Assembly (NCBI GenBank): GCA_023411375.1
Contig: JAEYOW010000012.1
Coordinates: 1-5,876, forward strand
Length of the DNA: 5,876 nucleotides
Reading direction: 5' to 3'
From: Bacillota bacterium
Lineage (GTDB): Bacteria > Bacillota > Clostridia > Christensenellales > Aristaeellaceae
Positions 1 to 5,827 of this stretch are shown here, piece after piece. The first letter of the stretch is position 1, and each line of letters starts with the position of its first letter. The position numbers and the translations under genes are program-made. A model generated the notes under the pieces. It did not search any database, was not told the DNA's origin, and saw only the letters and a program-made list of their open reading frames with translations.

Positions 1-67
1 GCATGGTCTCTACTACCATTTGCTTAAACTCGGCTGTGTATCGCTTGTTTGGTGCTCCCTTTGGCAT
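1..67 (-). CDS. IS3-family transposase OrfA, N-terminal fragment (runs off the window)
   Basis: Reading the minus strand from ATG at 67-65 gives MPKGAPNKRYTAEFKQMVVE followed by T and M, 22 codons to the window edge. The K-R-Y-T-x-E-F-K pattern right after the start is the typical opening of the helix-turn-helix OrfA protein of IS3-family elements. OrfA binds the terminal repeats, and a -1 frameshift normally fuses it to the OrfB integrase; neither the frameshift site nor OrfB is in view. The start is supported by the purine-rich ribosome site AGGGGTG (minus strand, 81-75), 7 nt upstream of the ATG. Whether the rest of the gene is intact cannot be judged here. Confidence 0.8.
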   Translation of the reverse strand, partial: MPKGAPNKRYTAEFKQMVVETM

Positions 68-74
68 AATAAAT

Positions 75-120
75 CACCCCTAATGTTAGTAGTATATCAT
101 ACTGTCTAACATTAGGGGTG
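75..120. repeat. 15-bp perfect inverted repeat forming a long hairpin in the IS end
   Basis: CACCCCTAATGTTAG (75-89) is exactly repeated in inverse orientation as CTAACATTAGGGGTG (106-120). The spacer adds a second stem, AGTAT (91-95) with ATACT (99-103) around a 3-nt loop, so the whole block can fold into one nearly continuous hairpin with a small bulge. The outer copy is part of the IS terminal repeat. The inner copy covers the orfA ribosome site. A TATACT sequence on the minus strand (96-91) could be a -10 element, but no convincing -35 was found. Confidence 0.85.
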
Positions 121-129
121 CAGTTCAAA

Positions 130-145
130 GCCGGGCGGTTTTTTT
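130..145 (+). terminator. Half of a Rho-independent terminator, probably split by the IS
   Basis: GCCGGGCGG (130-138) followed by seven T (139-145) has the composition of the 3' arm and U-tract of an intrinsic terminator on the + strand. No matching CCGCCCGGC arm exists upstream within the window, because the sequence immediately left of 128 is IS DNA. The simplest reading is that the left arm sits on the far side of the IS and once ended a + strand gene there. As it stands, the half-site should not terminate efficiently. That the arm was split is inference. Confidence 0.5.
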
Positions 146-313
146 ATATAAAGATCAAATCCGAGAATGTGACGGTGCAAATGAAGGCGAAACGAGCAAA
201 AAACCTTCATTTTCAGGAGTTTATGAAAAGGAACCGAGTTAGCGTTTCAGCTTAAAACGCCGCAAGCAAAAAACTGAAAATAAAGGCGCTCTGGCCGCCG
301 CTCCATCCCTGTC
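146..313. other. Intergenic block without a recognisable gene
   Basis: Together with the IS end and promoter this fills the gene-free interval 68-393. It is richer in A and T than the operon. It holds short inverted repeats: AAATGAAGG (179-187) with CCTTCATTT (204-212), ATTTTCAG (209-216) with CTGAAAAT (274-281), and GCGTTT (242-247) with AAACGC (255-260). The 9-mer GCAAAAAAC occurs twice (196-204, 266-274). A 24-codon open frame starts at ATG 181 but has no good ribosome site. None of the stems is followed by a T-run, so they are not terminators. No tRNA or riboswitch core was recognised. Confidence 0.5.
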
Positions 314-342
314 TAGCAATTTTCAATGAACCATGCTATAAT
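314..342 (+). promoter_or_regulatory. Extended -10 sigma-A-type promoter of the operon
   Basis: TATAAT (337-342) is a perfect -10 hexamer preceded by TGC (334-336), giving the extended -10 form TGNTATAAT. With a 17-bp spacer the -35 position is TAGCAA (314-319), matching TTGACA at only three positions; extended -10 promoters tolerate weak -35 boxes. Transcription would start near 349-350, leaving a leader of about 45 nt before the ATG at 394. No operator palindrome overlaps it. No other good promoter was seen before the next five genes. Confidence 0.75.
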
Positions 343-374
343 ATAAACTTGGTACTGCATACATATTTCGCACG

Positions 375-381
375 AAAGGAG
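375..381 (+). promoter_or_regulatory. Ribosome binding site setting the start of the first membrane protein
   Basis: AAAGGAG lies 12 nt before ATG 394, a rather long spacing. It still favours this ATG over the in-frame TTG at 349, which coincides with the predicted transcription start and could have no ribosome site. Gap-free alignment of the resulting N-terminus with the downstream paralogue also supports ATG 394. Confidence 0.65.
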
Positions 382-393
382 CGTGAGACGGCC

Positions 394-1899
394 ATGAAGA
401 ACGCGGTATCCTCAGCGGAACGCGGGAAGCGGCTGCTCATGTGGGTGTGCGTGGCGGCGCTTGTGATGAGCGCCCTACCGCTGTATGCGGTTTCGTTCTA
501 TAATCACCCCTACTACGACGATTATGGCTTTTCCGCCGATACGCACCGTGCGTGGGTGGAAACTGGAAGCCTTTCTCAGGTGCTAAAGACCGCTGTGTCC
601 AGCTCGCAGAGTGTCCGCCAAACCTGGCAGGGTACCTATACGGGCACATTCTTGAGTAATATTCAACCGGGCGTTTTTTCAGAAAGCCTGTATTTCATCG
701 GAACGTTTATTTTGCTCAGTGCGTTTATTCTGTGCTTTGGTTATTTTTTTCATGCGGCTTTTGGCGGAATGTTCGGGCTTGACCGCCGTGAAACGGTTAT
801 TTTAAGCTGTCTTTCGCTTACGCTTCTGCTACAATTTATGCCCGATCCGGGCGAGGCGTTTTACTGGTTTAACGGCGGGATCGGGAACACTTTTGTCTAC
901 TCGTTGCTGGCGCTCAGCTTTGGCCTTTCTCTTGGGCTTGCGCGCGCGCGCAGCGGCGCGAAGGCTGCGCTGCTCACCGCCGCGCTGGCGCTGTGTATGG
1001 TGTTGCTGGGCGGCGGCAGCTACGGCGGCGGGCTTTTCGGATTGTGCGCCTACGCCCTTATTACCCTGTGGCTTTTTCTCAAAAAGCATATGCGTAAATG
1101 GCATTTTCTTGCGCTGTGGACGCTTTTCCTGATCTGCTTTTTCTATAGCATGTCCGCGCCGGGCAACGCGGTGCGGGCCGGTATCATCGGTTATCAGCCC
1201 TCTGCTGTCAGGGCGGTCGCGCAAGCGTTGTACCAGGGCGTGGCGCAGATCGGCGGCTGTCTTCGCCTGCCGCTTTTGGCCGTATCCGCGCTTGCCGCGC
1301 CCTTTCTGTACCGCGCGGCAAGGCGAAGCGCGTTCCGGTTTAAGCATCCATGGCTGCTGCTTGGGCTGATGGTTTGCCTGTATTGCACGCAGTTTGTGCC
1401 GCCGCTCTATTCCATCGCATCCATCGGCGACGGGCGCATTGTGAACACCTACTTTCAGAGCTTTGTACTCATGTGGTTTATCTACCTGTATTATCTGCTT
1501 GGTTATATCTCGCGGCGGACGCAAGAGCCGGGGGAGCCTTTCCAAAGGGCAAAACGTGGGCTGCTGCTTGCGTGCGCGTGCGCGCTGCTGGTCGGTTGCC
1601 TGGGTTACAAGCGCCCGGAGGATAAGCTCTACGGCGTGCAGAACATGGCCGGCGTCAGCGCCGCGCTTTCAATCGTGACGGGCGAAGCCGCGCAATTTGA
1701 CCGGGAGATGAAGGCGCGCGAGACGTTGCTAAACGACGCGTCCCTGCCGGATATTACGCTTTCGCCTCTCAGCGCGGTGCCGCCCGTATTTATGGGCGAC
1801 CTGCTGACTCCGGGCGCGGCTGAAGACGTCCGGCCGGCGTTGTGCGGGTACTACGGCAAGCGGTCCATCGCGATTGCGGGGAAGGAGGAAGCGCCGTGA
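394..1899 (+). CDS. Polytopic membrane protein, DUF6056/GT-C glycosyltransferase-like, copy 1
   Basis: The protein has 501 residues and about eleven hydrophobic segments (roughly 14-36, 97-120, 133-150, 164-184, 188-206, 208-231, 236-255, 287-305, 318-338, 355-373, 389-405), followed by a soluble tail of about 95 residues. The first loop carries an Asp pair in YYDDYGFS (40-47) and TWQGTY (77-82). Later motifs are EAFYWFNGG (154-162), SAPGNAVRA (254-262) and GDGR (345-348). An acidic pair in the first outer loop of a many-pass membrane protein is the hallmark of GT-C enzymes, which move sugars from polyprenyl-phosphate donors outside the membrane. From memory these motifs match the DUF6056 group; enzymatic activity is inference. 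The next gene is a paralogue and overlaps the stop by 4 nt. Some other lipid-linked surface-polymer function is possible. Confidence 0.75.
   Translation: MKNAVSSAERGKRLLMWVCVAALVMSALPLYAVSFYNHPYYDDYGFSADTHRAWVETGSLSQVLKTAVSSSQSVRQTWQGTYTGTFLSNIQPGVFSESLYFIGTFILLSAFILCFGYFFHAAFGGMFGLDRRETVILSCLSLTLLLQFMPDPGEAFYWFNGGIGNTFVYSLLALSFGLSLGLARARSGAKAALLTAALALCMVLLGGGSYGGGLFGLCAYALITLWLFLKKHMRKWHFLALWTLFLICFFYSMSAPGNAVRAGIIGYQPSAVRAVAQALYQGVAQIGGCLRLPLLAVSALAAPFLYRAARRSAFRFKHPWLLLGLMVCLYCTQFVPPLYSIASIGDGRIVNTYFQSFVLMWFIYLYYLLGYISRRTQEPGEPFQRAKRGLLLACACALLVGCLGYKRPEDKLYGVQNMAGVSAALSIVTGEAAQFDREMKARETLLNDASLPDITLSPLSAVPPVFMGDLLTPGAAEDVRPALCGYYGKRSIAIAGKEEAP
1882..1888 (+). promoter_or_regulatory. Ribosome binding site deciding a GTG start
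   Basis: AAGGAGG ends 7 nt before GTG 1896. That GTG overlaps the upstream TGA in a GTGA junction, favouring translational coupling. Starting here also gives a protein whose residues line up one for one with the upstream paralogue from residue 1, which rules out longer upstream starts in the same frame. Confidence 0.85.
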
Positions 1900-3416
1900 A
1901 AACCAAGCTGACGCAAAGGCGGCTTTCCAACCGCGCCCTCTCGTGGCTGTGCGTGGCAGCGTTGCTGCTGAGCCTGATGCCGCTGTATGCGATTTCATTC
2001 TATAATCATGCCTGCTATGATGATTTCGGCTTCTCCATCCTCACCCACGACGCGTGGCGCGATACGGGAAGCCTGCTTGAAACGGTTAAGGCGGCGGTTC
2101 AAAATACCGTCGGCATTCGCAATACCTGGGAGGGTACCTACGCCACCTCGCTGATCAGCGCGCTCCAGCCCGCTTTGTTTGGCGAGGGGCTGTACTGGAT
2201 TACGACGGCAGTTCTTCTGACGTTTTTTCTGTTCGCGCTGTGGTTCTTTTTGAGGCAGATGCTCATTAAGACGCTTCACGCCGACGGCGTGACCTTCTGG
2301 ATGGCCTTCAGCGCTGTCGGGTTTGTGATGATCCAGTTCGTGCCGGATTTGAGCGAGGCGTTTTTCTGGTTCAACGGCGGGGTTGCCTATACGCTTTTAT
2401 GGTCTGTGGCGCTGCTTCGCATCGGCGTATGGCTCAGCTTCGACCGTGCCGAGCATCCCGCCACGCGGACTGCGATGTACGCGCTGCTGGTGCTGCTGAC
2501 GGTCGTCGTGGGCGGCGGCAAGTATTCCACGCTGCTTCTGGCGTGTCTTGTGGATGTCCTGATGGTTGGAATCGCTTTTTTCAAAAAGCGTCCCTGGCGT
2601 TGGGCGAAACTTGGGCTTTTGGTACTGCTGCTGGGTTGCTTTGCCTTCAGTGCAATGGCCCCGGGCAACGCGGTGCGCGCGGCCACGCTCAGTGGCGGCA
2701 TGAGTGCGCCCAAAGCGATTGCGCAGGCCTTCTACTTTGGGCTGGCGCTGATGGGCAGCTGGTTTTCGCTGCCGCTGCTGGTGGTCTGGGCGCTGGTGGT
2801 ATGGCAGCTGTCCGAGGCGCTTCGCGGCAGCCCCTTCCGCTATAACCATCCCATCTGGACCACGCTGCTTTGCGTGTGCCTGTTCTGCGCGCAGCTCGCG
2901 CCCACACTGTACACGGGCAATTACCTGGGTGACGGGCGGGCGCTTAACACTTACTTTTACACCTTTGTGCTCATGAGCTGCGCGCTGGCGCTGTATTGGG
3001 CGGGCTGGATCATGCGCCGTGCGGAGGGCAGGACGCGCTTTCCGGCAATTGGCACGGCAAAGAAGGACGGGCTGCGCATCGGCGCGTTTTTAGTGGCGGT
3101 CGTGTTGCTGGTGATCGGCTGCGTCAGTTACCGCCCGGAGGGCGTCGAGGACTATGGGCTTACGAACATGGCATCCGGCGGCGCGCTGCGCTCTCTTTTA
3201 AACGGCGAGGCTGCGAGCTACGACGCCGCCATGGACGAGCGTGACGCCGATATGAACGACCCGGAAAAGACGGAGGTTATCATGAAGCCGGTGGATGAAA
3301 TTCCCGCCGCCTTCATGGGCGACGCGCTGGATACGGATATGCTGGACTACGTGTTGAGCCTCTATCAGGAGTATTATGAGAAACAGCGCGTAACCGTCGC
3401 TACGCAGGAGGAATAG
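1896..3416 (+). CDS. Polytopic membrane protein, DUF6056/GT-C glycosyltransferase-like, copy 2
   Basis: The protein has 506 residues and is a tandem paralogue of the preceding gene. A hand alignment needs no gap over about the first 375 residues, with 34 of the first 60 identical; the only clear indel is seven extra residues in the linker before the last membrane segment. All diagnostic motifs sit at the same positions: YDDFGFS (41-47), TWEGTY (77-82), EAFFWFNGG (154-162), MAPGNAVRA (254-262) and GDGR (345-348). Membrane segments follow the same plan, with a soluble tail of about 95 residues ending in a charged stretch. The likely role is transfer of a lipid-linked sugar, or a related lipid-linked step, at the outer face of the membrane. 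The two copies may act on different substrates or as a pair. The identity of the sugar cannot be read from the sequence. Confidence 0.75.
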   Translation: MKTKLTQRRLSNRALSWLCVAALLLSLMPLYAISFYNHACYDDFGFSILTHDAWRDTGSLLETVKAAVQNTVGIRNTWEGTYATSLISALQPALFGEGLYWITTAVLLTFFLFALWFFLRQMLIKTLHADGVTFWMAFSAVGFVMIQFVPDLSEAFFWFNGGVAYTLLWSVALLRIGVWLSFDRAEHPATRTAMYALLVLLTVVVGGGKYSTLLLACLVDVLMVGIAFFKKRPWRWAKLGLLVLLLGCFAFSAMAPGNAVRAATLSGGMSAPKAIAQAFYFGLALMGSWFSLPLLVVWALVVWQLSEALRGSPFRYNHPIWTTLLCVCLFCAQLAPTLYTGNYLGDGRALNTYFYTFVLMSCALALYWAGWIMRRAEGRTRFPAIGTAKKDGLRIGAFLVAVVLLVIGCVSYRPEGVEDYGLTNMASGGALRSLLNGEAASYDAAMDERDADMNDPEKTEVIMKPVDEIPAAFMGDALDTDMLDYVLSLYQEYYEKQRVTVATQEE

Positions 3417-3418
3417 CC

Positions 3419-4162
3419 ATGCTTTTGAAGGAGAAAAACGCCCTGATTACCGGTGCGGCGCGCGGCATCGGCAACGCCATGCTTCACGTGTTCGCGAGGG
3501 AGGGCGCAAACGTCTGGGCCTTTGCCCGCAAGCCGGACGAGGCCTTTGAGCGCGACTGCGCCCTGACGGCGGAACAATGCGGCGTGTGGATCAGGCCTGT
3601 GTATTGCGAGCTGACCGATACCGCCGCTATCAAGGAAGCGTTCAGGCAGGTGATGGCGGACAAGCGGGCGCTTCACATCCTGGTTAACAACGCGGGCGCG
3701 ATGGGCGAGGACAGGATGTTTCAGATGACCTCCGAGGAAGATATGCGCGGGATTTTCGATATCAATTTTTTTTCCATGGTGGAGGTCAGCCGGCTTGGCA
3801 CGCGCCTGATGGCGCGCAACAAAGCGGGGGCGGTTGTGAACATCGCCAGCGTTGCCGGGCTGGATGGCGACAGCCGCCTGGACTACTCGGCCTCGAAGGC
3901 CGCCGTGATCGCCGCCACAAAAAAAATGGCGCGCGAGCTGATCAGCGTCGGCATCCGCGTAAACGCGCTTGCGCCCGGCCTGACGGATACGGACCTTGTG
4001 TCGGGCCTGAGCGAGAAGGCAGAGCGCGAACAGCTGGAAAAAATCCTTATGCACAGAAAGGGCAAACCCGAGGAAATCGCCAATGTGGCGGCATTTCTGG
4101 CCAGCGACCTGGCCAGCTATGTCACCGGCCAGGTGTGGCGCGCGGACGGCGGCATCCTCTGA
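3419..4162 (+). CDS. Short-chain dehydrogenase/reductase, FabG-like (3-oxoacyl-carrier reductase type)
   Basis: This is a 247-residue classical SDR, a normal length for FabG-type enzymes. It has the nucleotide-binding motif TGAARGIG (11-18), NNAG (90-93), and a catalytic set of Asn116 (in DINFFS), Ser144 (NIASVAG), Tyr156 and Lys160 (YSASK), followed by PG at 186-187. Arg15 in the glycine loop and Arg37 after the second strand favour NADPH over NADH. The start is fixed by AGGAGG (3406-3411), 7 nt before the ATG, and the gap from the previous stop is 2 nt. Being next to an acyl carrier protein and an acyl ligase makes reduction of a carrier-bound 3-oxoacyl group plausible. A nucleotide-sugar or aldehyde substrate cannot be excluded. 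It is cytoplasmic and has no membrane segments. Confidence 0.85.
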   Translation: MLLKEKNALITGAARGIGNAMLHVFAREGANVWAFARKPDEAFERDCALTAEQCGVWIRPVYCELTDTAAIKEAFRQVMADKRALHILVNNAGAMGEDRMFQMTSEEDMRGIFDINFFSMVEVSRLGTRLMARNKAGAVVNIASVAGLDGDSRLDYSASKAAVIAATKKMARELISVGIRVNALAPGLTDTDLVSGLSEKAEREQLEKILMHRKGKPEEIANVAAFLASDLASYVTGQVWRADGGIL

Positions 4163-4200
4163 TTTCCCCATAGGGCAGGAAAAGCAAAGGAGAGGGTAAC

Positions 4201-4437
4201 ATGACGAATTTGGAAAAGTATGTAAAGGCGTTTTCCGAAGCGCTGGAGATTGCGGAAAGCGAGGTGCCCTCGCTGGTATACGGCGAGAGCGACGGCTGGG
4301 ACAGCGTGGGCCATATGTCGCTGATCGCGGCGCTGGAGGATACTTTTGATATCATGGTGGATATGGACGACATTATCGACCTGAGCTCTTTTGAAAAGGG
4401 GAAGGAGATTCTTCGCAAATATGATGTGGAGATTTGA
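4201..4437 (+). CDS. Acyl carrier protein (stand-alone, cluster-specific)
   Basis: This is a 78-residue acidic protein of the usual carrier length. The attachment site for 4'-phosphopantetheine is Ser35 in GWDSVGHM (32-39), a DSV variant of the common DSL motif. Helix II follows (LIAALEDTFDI), then an acidic stretch (VDMDDIIDLSSFEKGKEIL) as expected for helix III and the C-terminus. AGGAG (4188-4192) stands 8 nt before the ATG. The preceding 38-nt gap is the widest in the operon, so this gene has its own strong ribosome site. The DSVGHM form and the adjacent AMP-forming ligase suggest a dedicated carrier for a specialised acyl or aminoacyl group rather than the housekeeping fatty-acid ACP. 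It would need a 4'-phosphopantetheinyl transferase encoded elsewhere. Confidence 0.9.
   Translation: MTNLEKYVKAFSEALEIAESEVPSLVYGESDGWDSVGHMSLIAALEDTFDIMVDMDDIIDLSSFEKGKEILRKYDVEI
4402..4407 (+). promoter_or_regulatory. Ribosome binding site inside the ACP gene for the ligase
   Basis: AAGGAG lies within the ACP coding sequence, 13 nt before ATG 4421 and 16 nt before ATG 4424. The spacing is long, but this is the only purine-rich site near either ATG. The in-frame TTG at 4391 lies upstream of it and would add ten residues (rich in Lys and Arg) that fall outside the adenylation fold. Coupling to ACP translation through the 17-nt overlap probably helps initiation. Confidence 0.55.
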
Positions 4438-5827
4438 CCGATTCGCGGACAGGGCTGCGCTGGTTGACGAGCACGGCGGGAGCCTTACCTACGCGCAACT
4501 GGCGGCGGAGGGAAAGAAGCTGTGCAAAGCTCTCGGCGGACGCTGCCTGGCGTTCAACCTGTGCCGCAACACCCTGGGCAGCGTGCTTGGCTACGCGGCC
4601 TTTGTGGAGGGCGGCGTGGTGCCCGCGCTCCTTAACGCCGATACGGACCGCGAACTGCTTTCAGCGCTCTATCAGGCGTACCGTCCCGCGTTTTTCTGGG
4701 CGCCGGACGATTTTGCGTGGGAGGGCTGCGAGCCGGTATATGAGCGGTTCGGCTATCGGTTGCTCAAAACGCCCTTTGAGGAAAAAACGGCGCTTTACCC
4801 TGAGCTCGCGCTGCTGCTGACGACCAGCGGCTCCACCGGCAGCCCGAAGTTTGTGCGCCAGAGTTATCAAAACATTCGCGCCAATACGGACAGTATTGTG
4901 GCGTATTTGGACCTGACGGCGGAGGAGAAAGCGATTACAACCCTCCCGATGAACTATACCTATGGGCTGAGCATTCTCAACTCCCATCTTGACGTGGGGG
5001 CGACGGTACTGCTGACGGAAAAGGGAATTGCCCAGCGGGAGTTCTGGACCTTCTTTAAGCAGGAGGGTGCGACGAGCTTCGGCGGCGTGCCCTATACCTA
5101 CGAAATGCTGGACCGTATGCGCTTCACCCGCATGGAGCTGCCGACGCTGCGCACCATGACGCAGGCGGGCGGCAAGCTGCTGCCGGAGCTTCACCGGAAA
5201 TTTGTGGAGTGGTGCCGGGATACGGGGCGGAAGTTCATCGTTATGTACGGGCAGTGCGAGGCGACGGCCCGCATGGCGTACCTGCCGTGGGACAGGAGCC
5301 TGGACAAGGTGGGCGCGATGGGGATTGCCATCCCGGGAGGCCGGTTTGAGCTGATCGACGTGGATGGCTCGGTGATCACCCAGCCTGGCGTGACGGGCGA
5401 GCTTCGATACTTTGGCGATAATGTGACGCTTGGCTACGCCGAATGCGCGGCCGACCTGGGCAAGGGCGACGAGCGGGGCGGCGTGCTGGAAACGGGCGAC
5501 ATGGCGCAGATGGACGCGGAGGGCTTTTATACCATTGTGGGCCGTAAAAAGCGGTTTTTAAAGCTGTTTGGCAACCGCGTTAACCTGGACGAGACGGAGC
5601 GGATGCTCAAGGCCGCGTTCCCGGACGCGGAATGCGCCTGCGCCGGCAGGGACGACCGGTTGGTGATTTTCTCCACCAGCTGCGAAAGGCTATCCGACAT
5701 GCGCGCCTATCTGGTGGAAAAGACGGGCCTGAGCCAGGCCGGATTCGCCACGCGCCATCTGCCCTTCATTCCCAAAAACGACGCGGGCAAGACGCTTTAC
5801 CGGGAGTTGGAAAAATACGATGACTGA
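4421..5827 (+). CDS. AMP-forming acyl/aryl ligase (ANL superfamily), probably loads the neighbouring ACP
   Basis: From ATG 4421 the protein has 468 residues, short beside the 500-550 of many acyl-CoA synthetases but complete. Adenylation-fold motifs appear in order: phosphate loop TSGSTGSPK (135-143), LPMNYTYG (175-182), YGQCEAT (276-282), ATP-ribose Asp in TGD (358-360), hinge GRKKRFLKLFGNRVN (374-388), and C-terminal PKNDAGK with catalytic Lys457. These enzymes activate a carboxylate as acyl-AMP and pass it to a thiol. The ACP gene overlapping by 17 nt makes the carrier pantetheine the likely acceptor. The hinge position, usually Asp, reads as Lys377. The substrate is not predictable by eye. 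A D-alanine-ligase-like or CoA-ligase role is possible. It is cytoplasmic. Confidence 0.85.
   Translation: MMWRFDRFADRAALVDEHGGSLTYAQLAAEGKKLCKALGGRCLAFNLCRNTLGSVLGYAAFVEGGVVPALLNADTDRELLSALYQAYRPAFFWAPDDFAWEGCEPVYERFGYRLLKTPFEEKTALYPELALLLTTSGSTGSPKFVRQSYQNIRANTDSIVAYLDLTAEEKAITTLPMNYTYGLSILNSHLDVGATVLLTEKGIAQREFWTFFKQEGATSFGGVPYTYEMLDRMRFTRMELPTLRTMTQAGGKLLPELHRKFVEWCRDTGRKFIVMYGQCEATARMAYLPWDRSLDKVGAMGIAIPGGRFELIDVDGSVITQPGVTGELRYFGDNVTLGYAECAADLGKGDERGGVLETGDMAQMDAEGFYTIVGRKKRFLKLFGNRVNLDETERMLKAAFPDAECACAGRDDRLVIFSTSCERLSDMRAYLVEKTGLSQAGFATRHLPFIPKNDAGKTLYRELEKYDD

Larger units (their letters stand above)
1..127 (-). mobile_element. End of an IS3-family insertion sequence (partial)
   Basis: The minus strand reads from a TG-starting end (TGAACTGCACCCC, from position 127 inward) into the start of a transposase gene at 67, the usual layout of the left end of an IS3-family element. 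IS3-family ends are generally TG...CA, and the + strand here ends in CA at 126-127. The rest of the element lies off the left edge, so the other terminal repeat and the target-site duplication cannot be seen. The exact boundary at 127 is inferred from the TG rule and from the change to unrelated sequence. The subgroup is not assigned. Confidence 0.75.

Noticed and set aside
179..212. 9-bp stem with a 16-nt loop as a terminator
   Set aside because: The stem is AT-rich and is not followed by a T-tract on either strand.
181..255. 24-codon open frame (ATG 181, TAA 253-255), also startable at ATG 223
   Set aside because: There is no ribosome site for ATG 181, and AGGAG (215-219) is only 3 nt from ATG 223. 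It is too short and overlaps the inverted repeats, so it is not supported as a gene.
349..393. TTG 349 as the start of the first membrane protein, adding 15 residues
   Set aside because: It coincides with the predicted transcription start, has no ribosome site, and the extra residues have no counterpart in the paralogue.
829..1545. Long antisense open frame opposite the first membrane protein
   Set aside because: It is a product of the GC-rich third positions of the real gene. Its sequence is rich in Arg, Gln and Pro, has no ribosome site and matches no recognisable domain.
3374..4171. Antisense open frame of about 265 codons opposite the reductase
   Set aside because: The + strand frame has a full set of SDR catalytic motifs and a perfect ribosome site. 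The antisense frame has neither a ribosome site nor a recognisable domain.
4163..4182. TTTCC...GGAAA inverted repeat between the reductase and ACP genes
   Set aside because: The stem is very short and has no T-run. With a strong ribosome site right after it, a terminator or attenuator is not supported.
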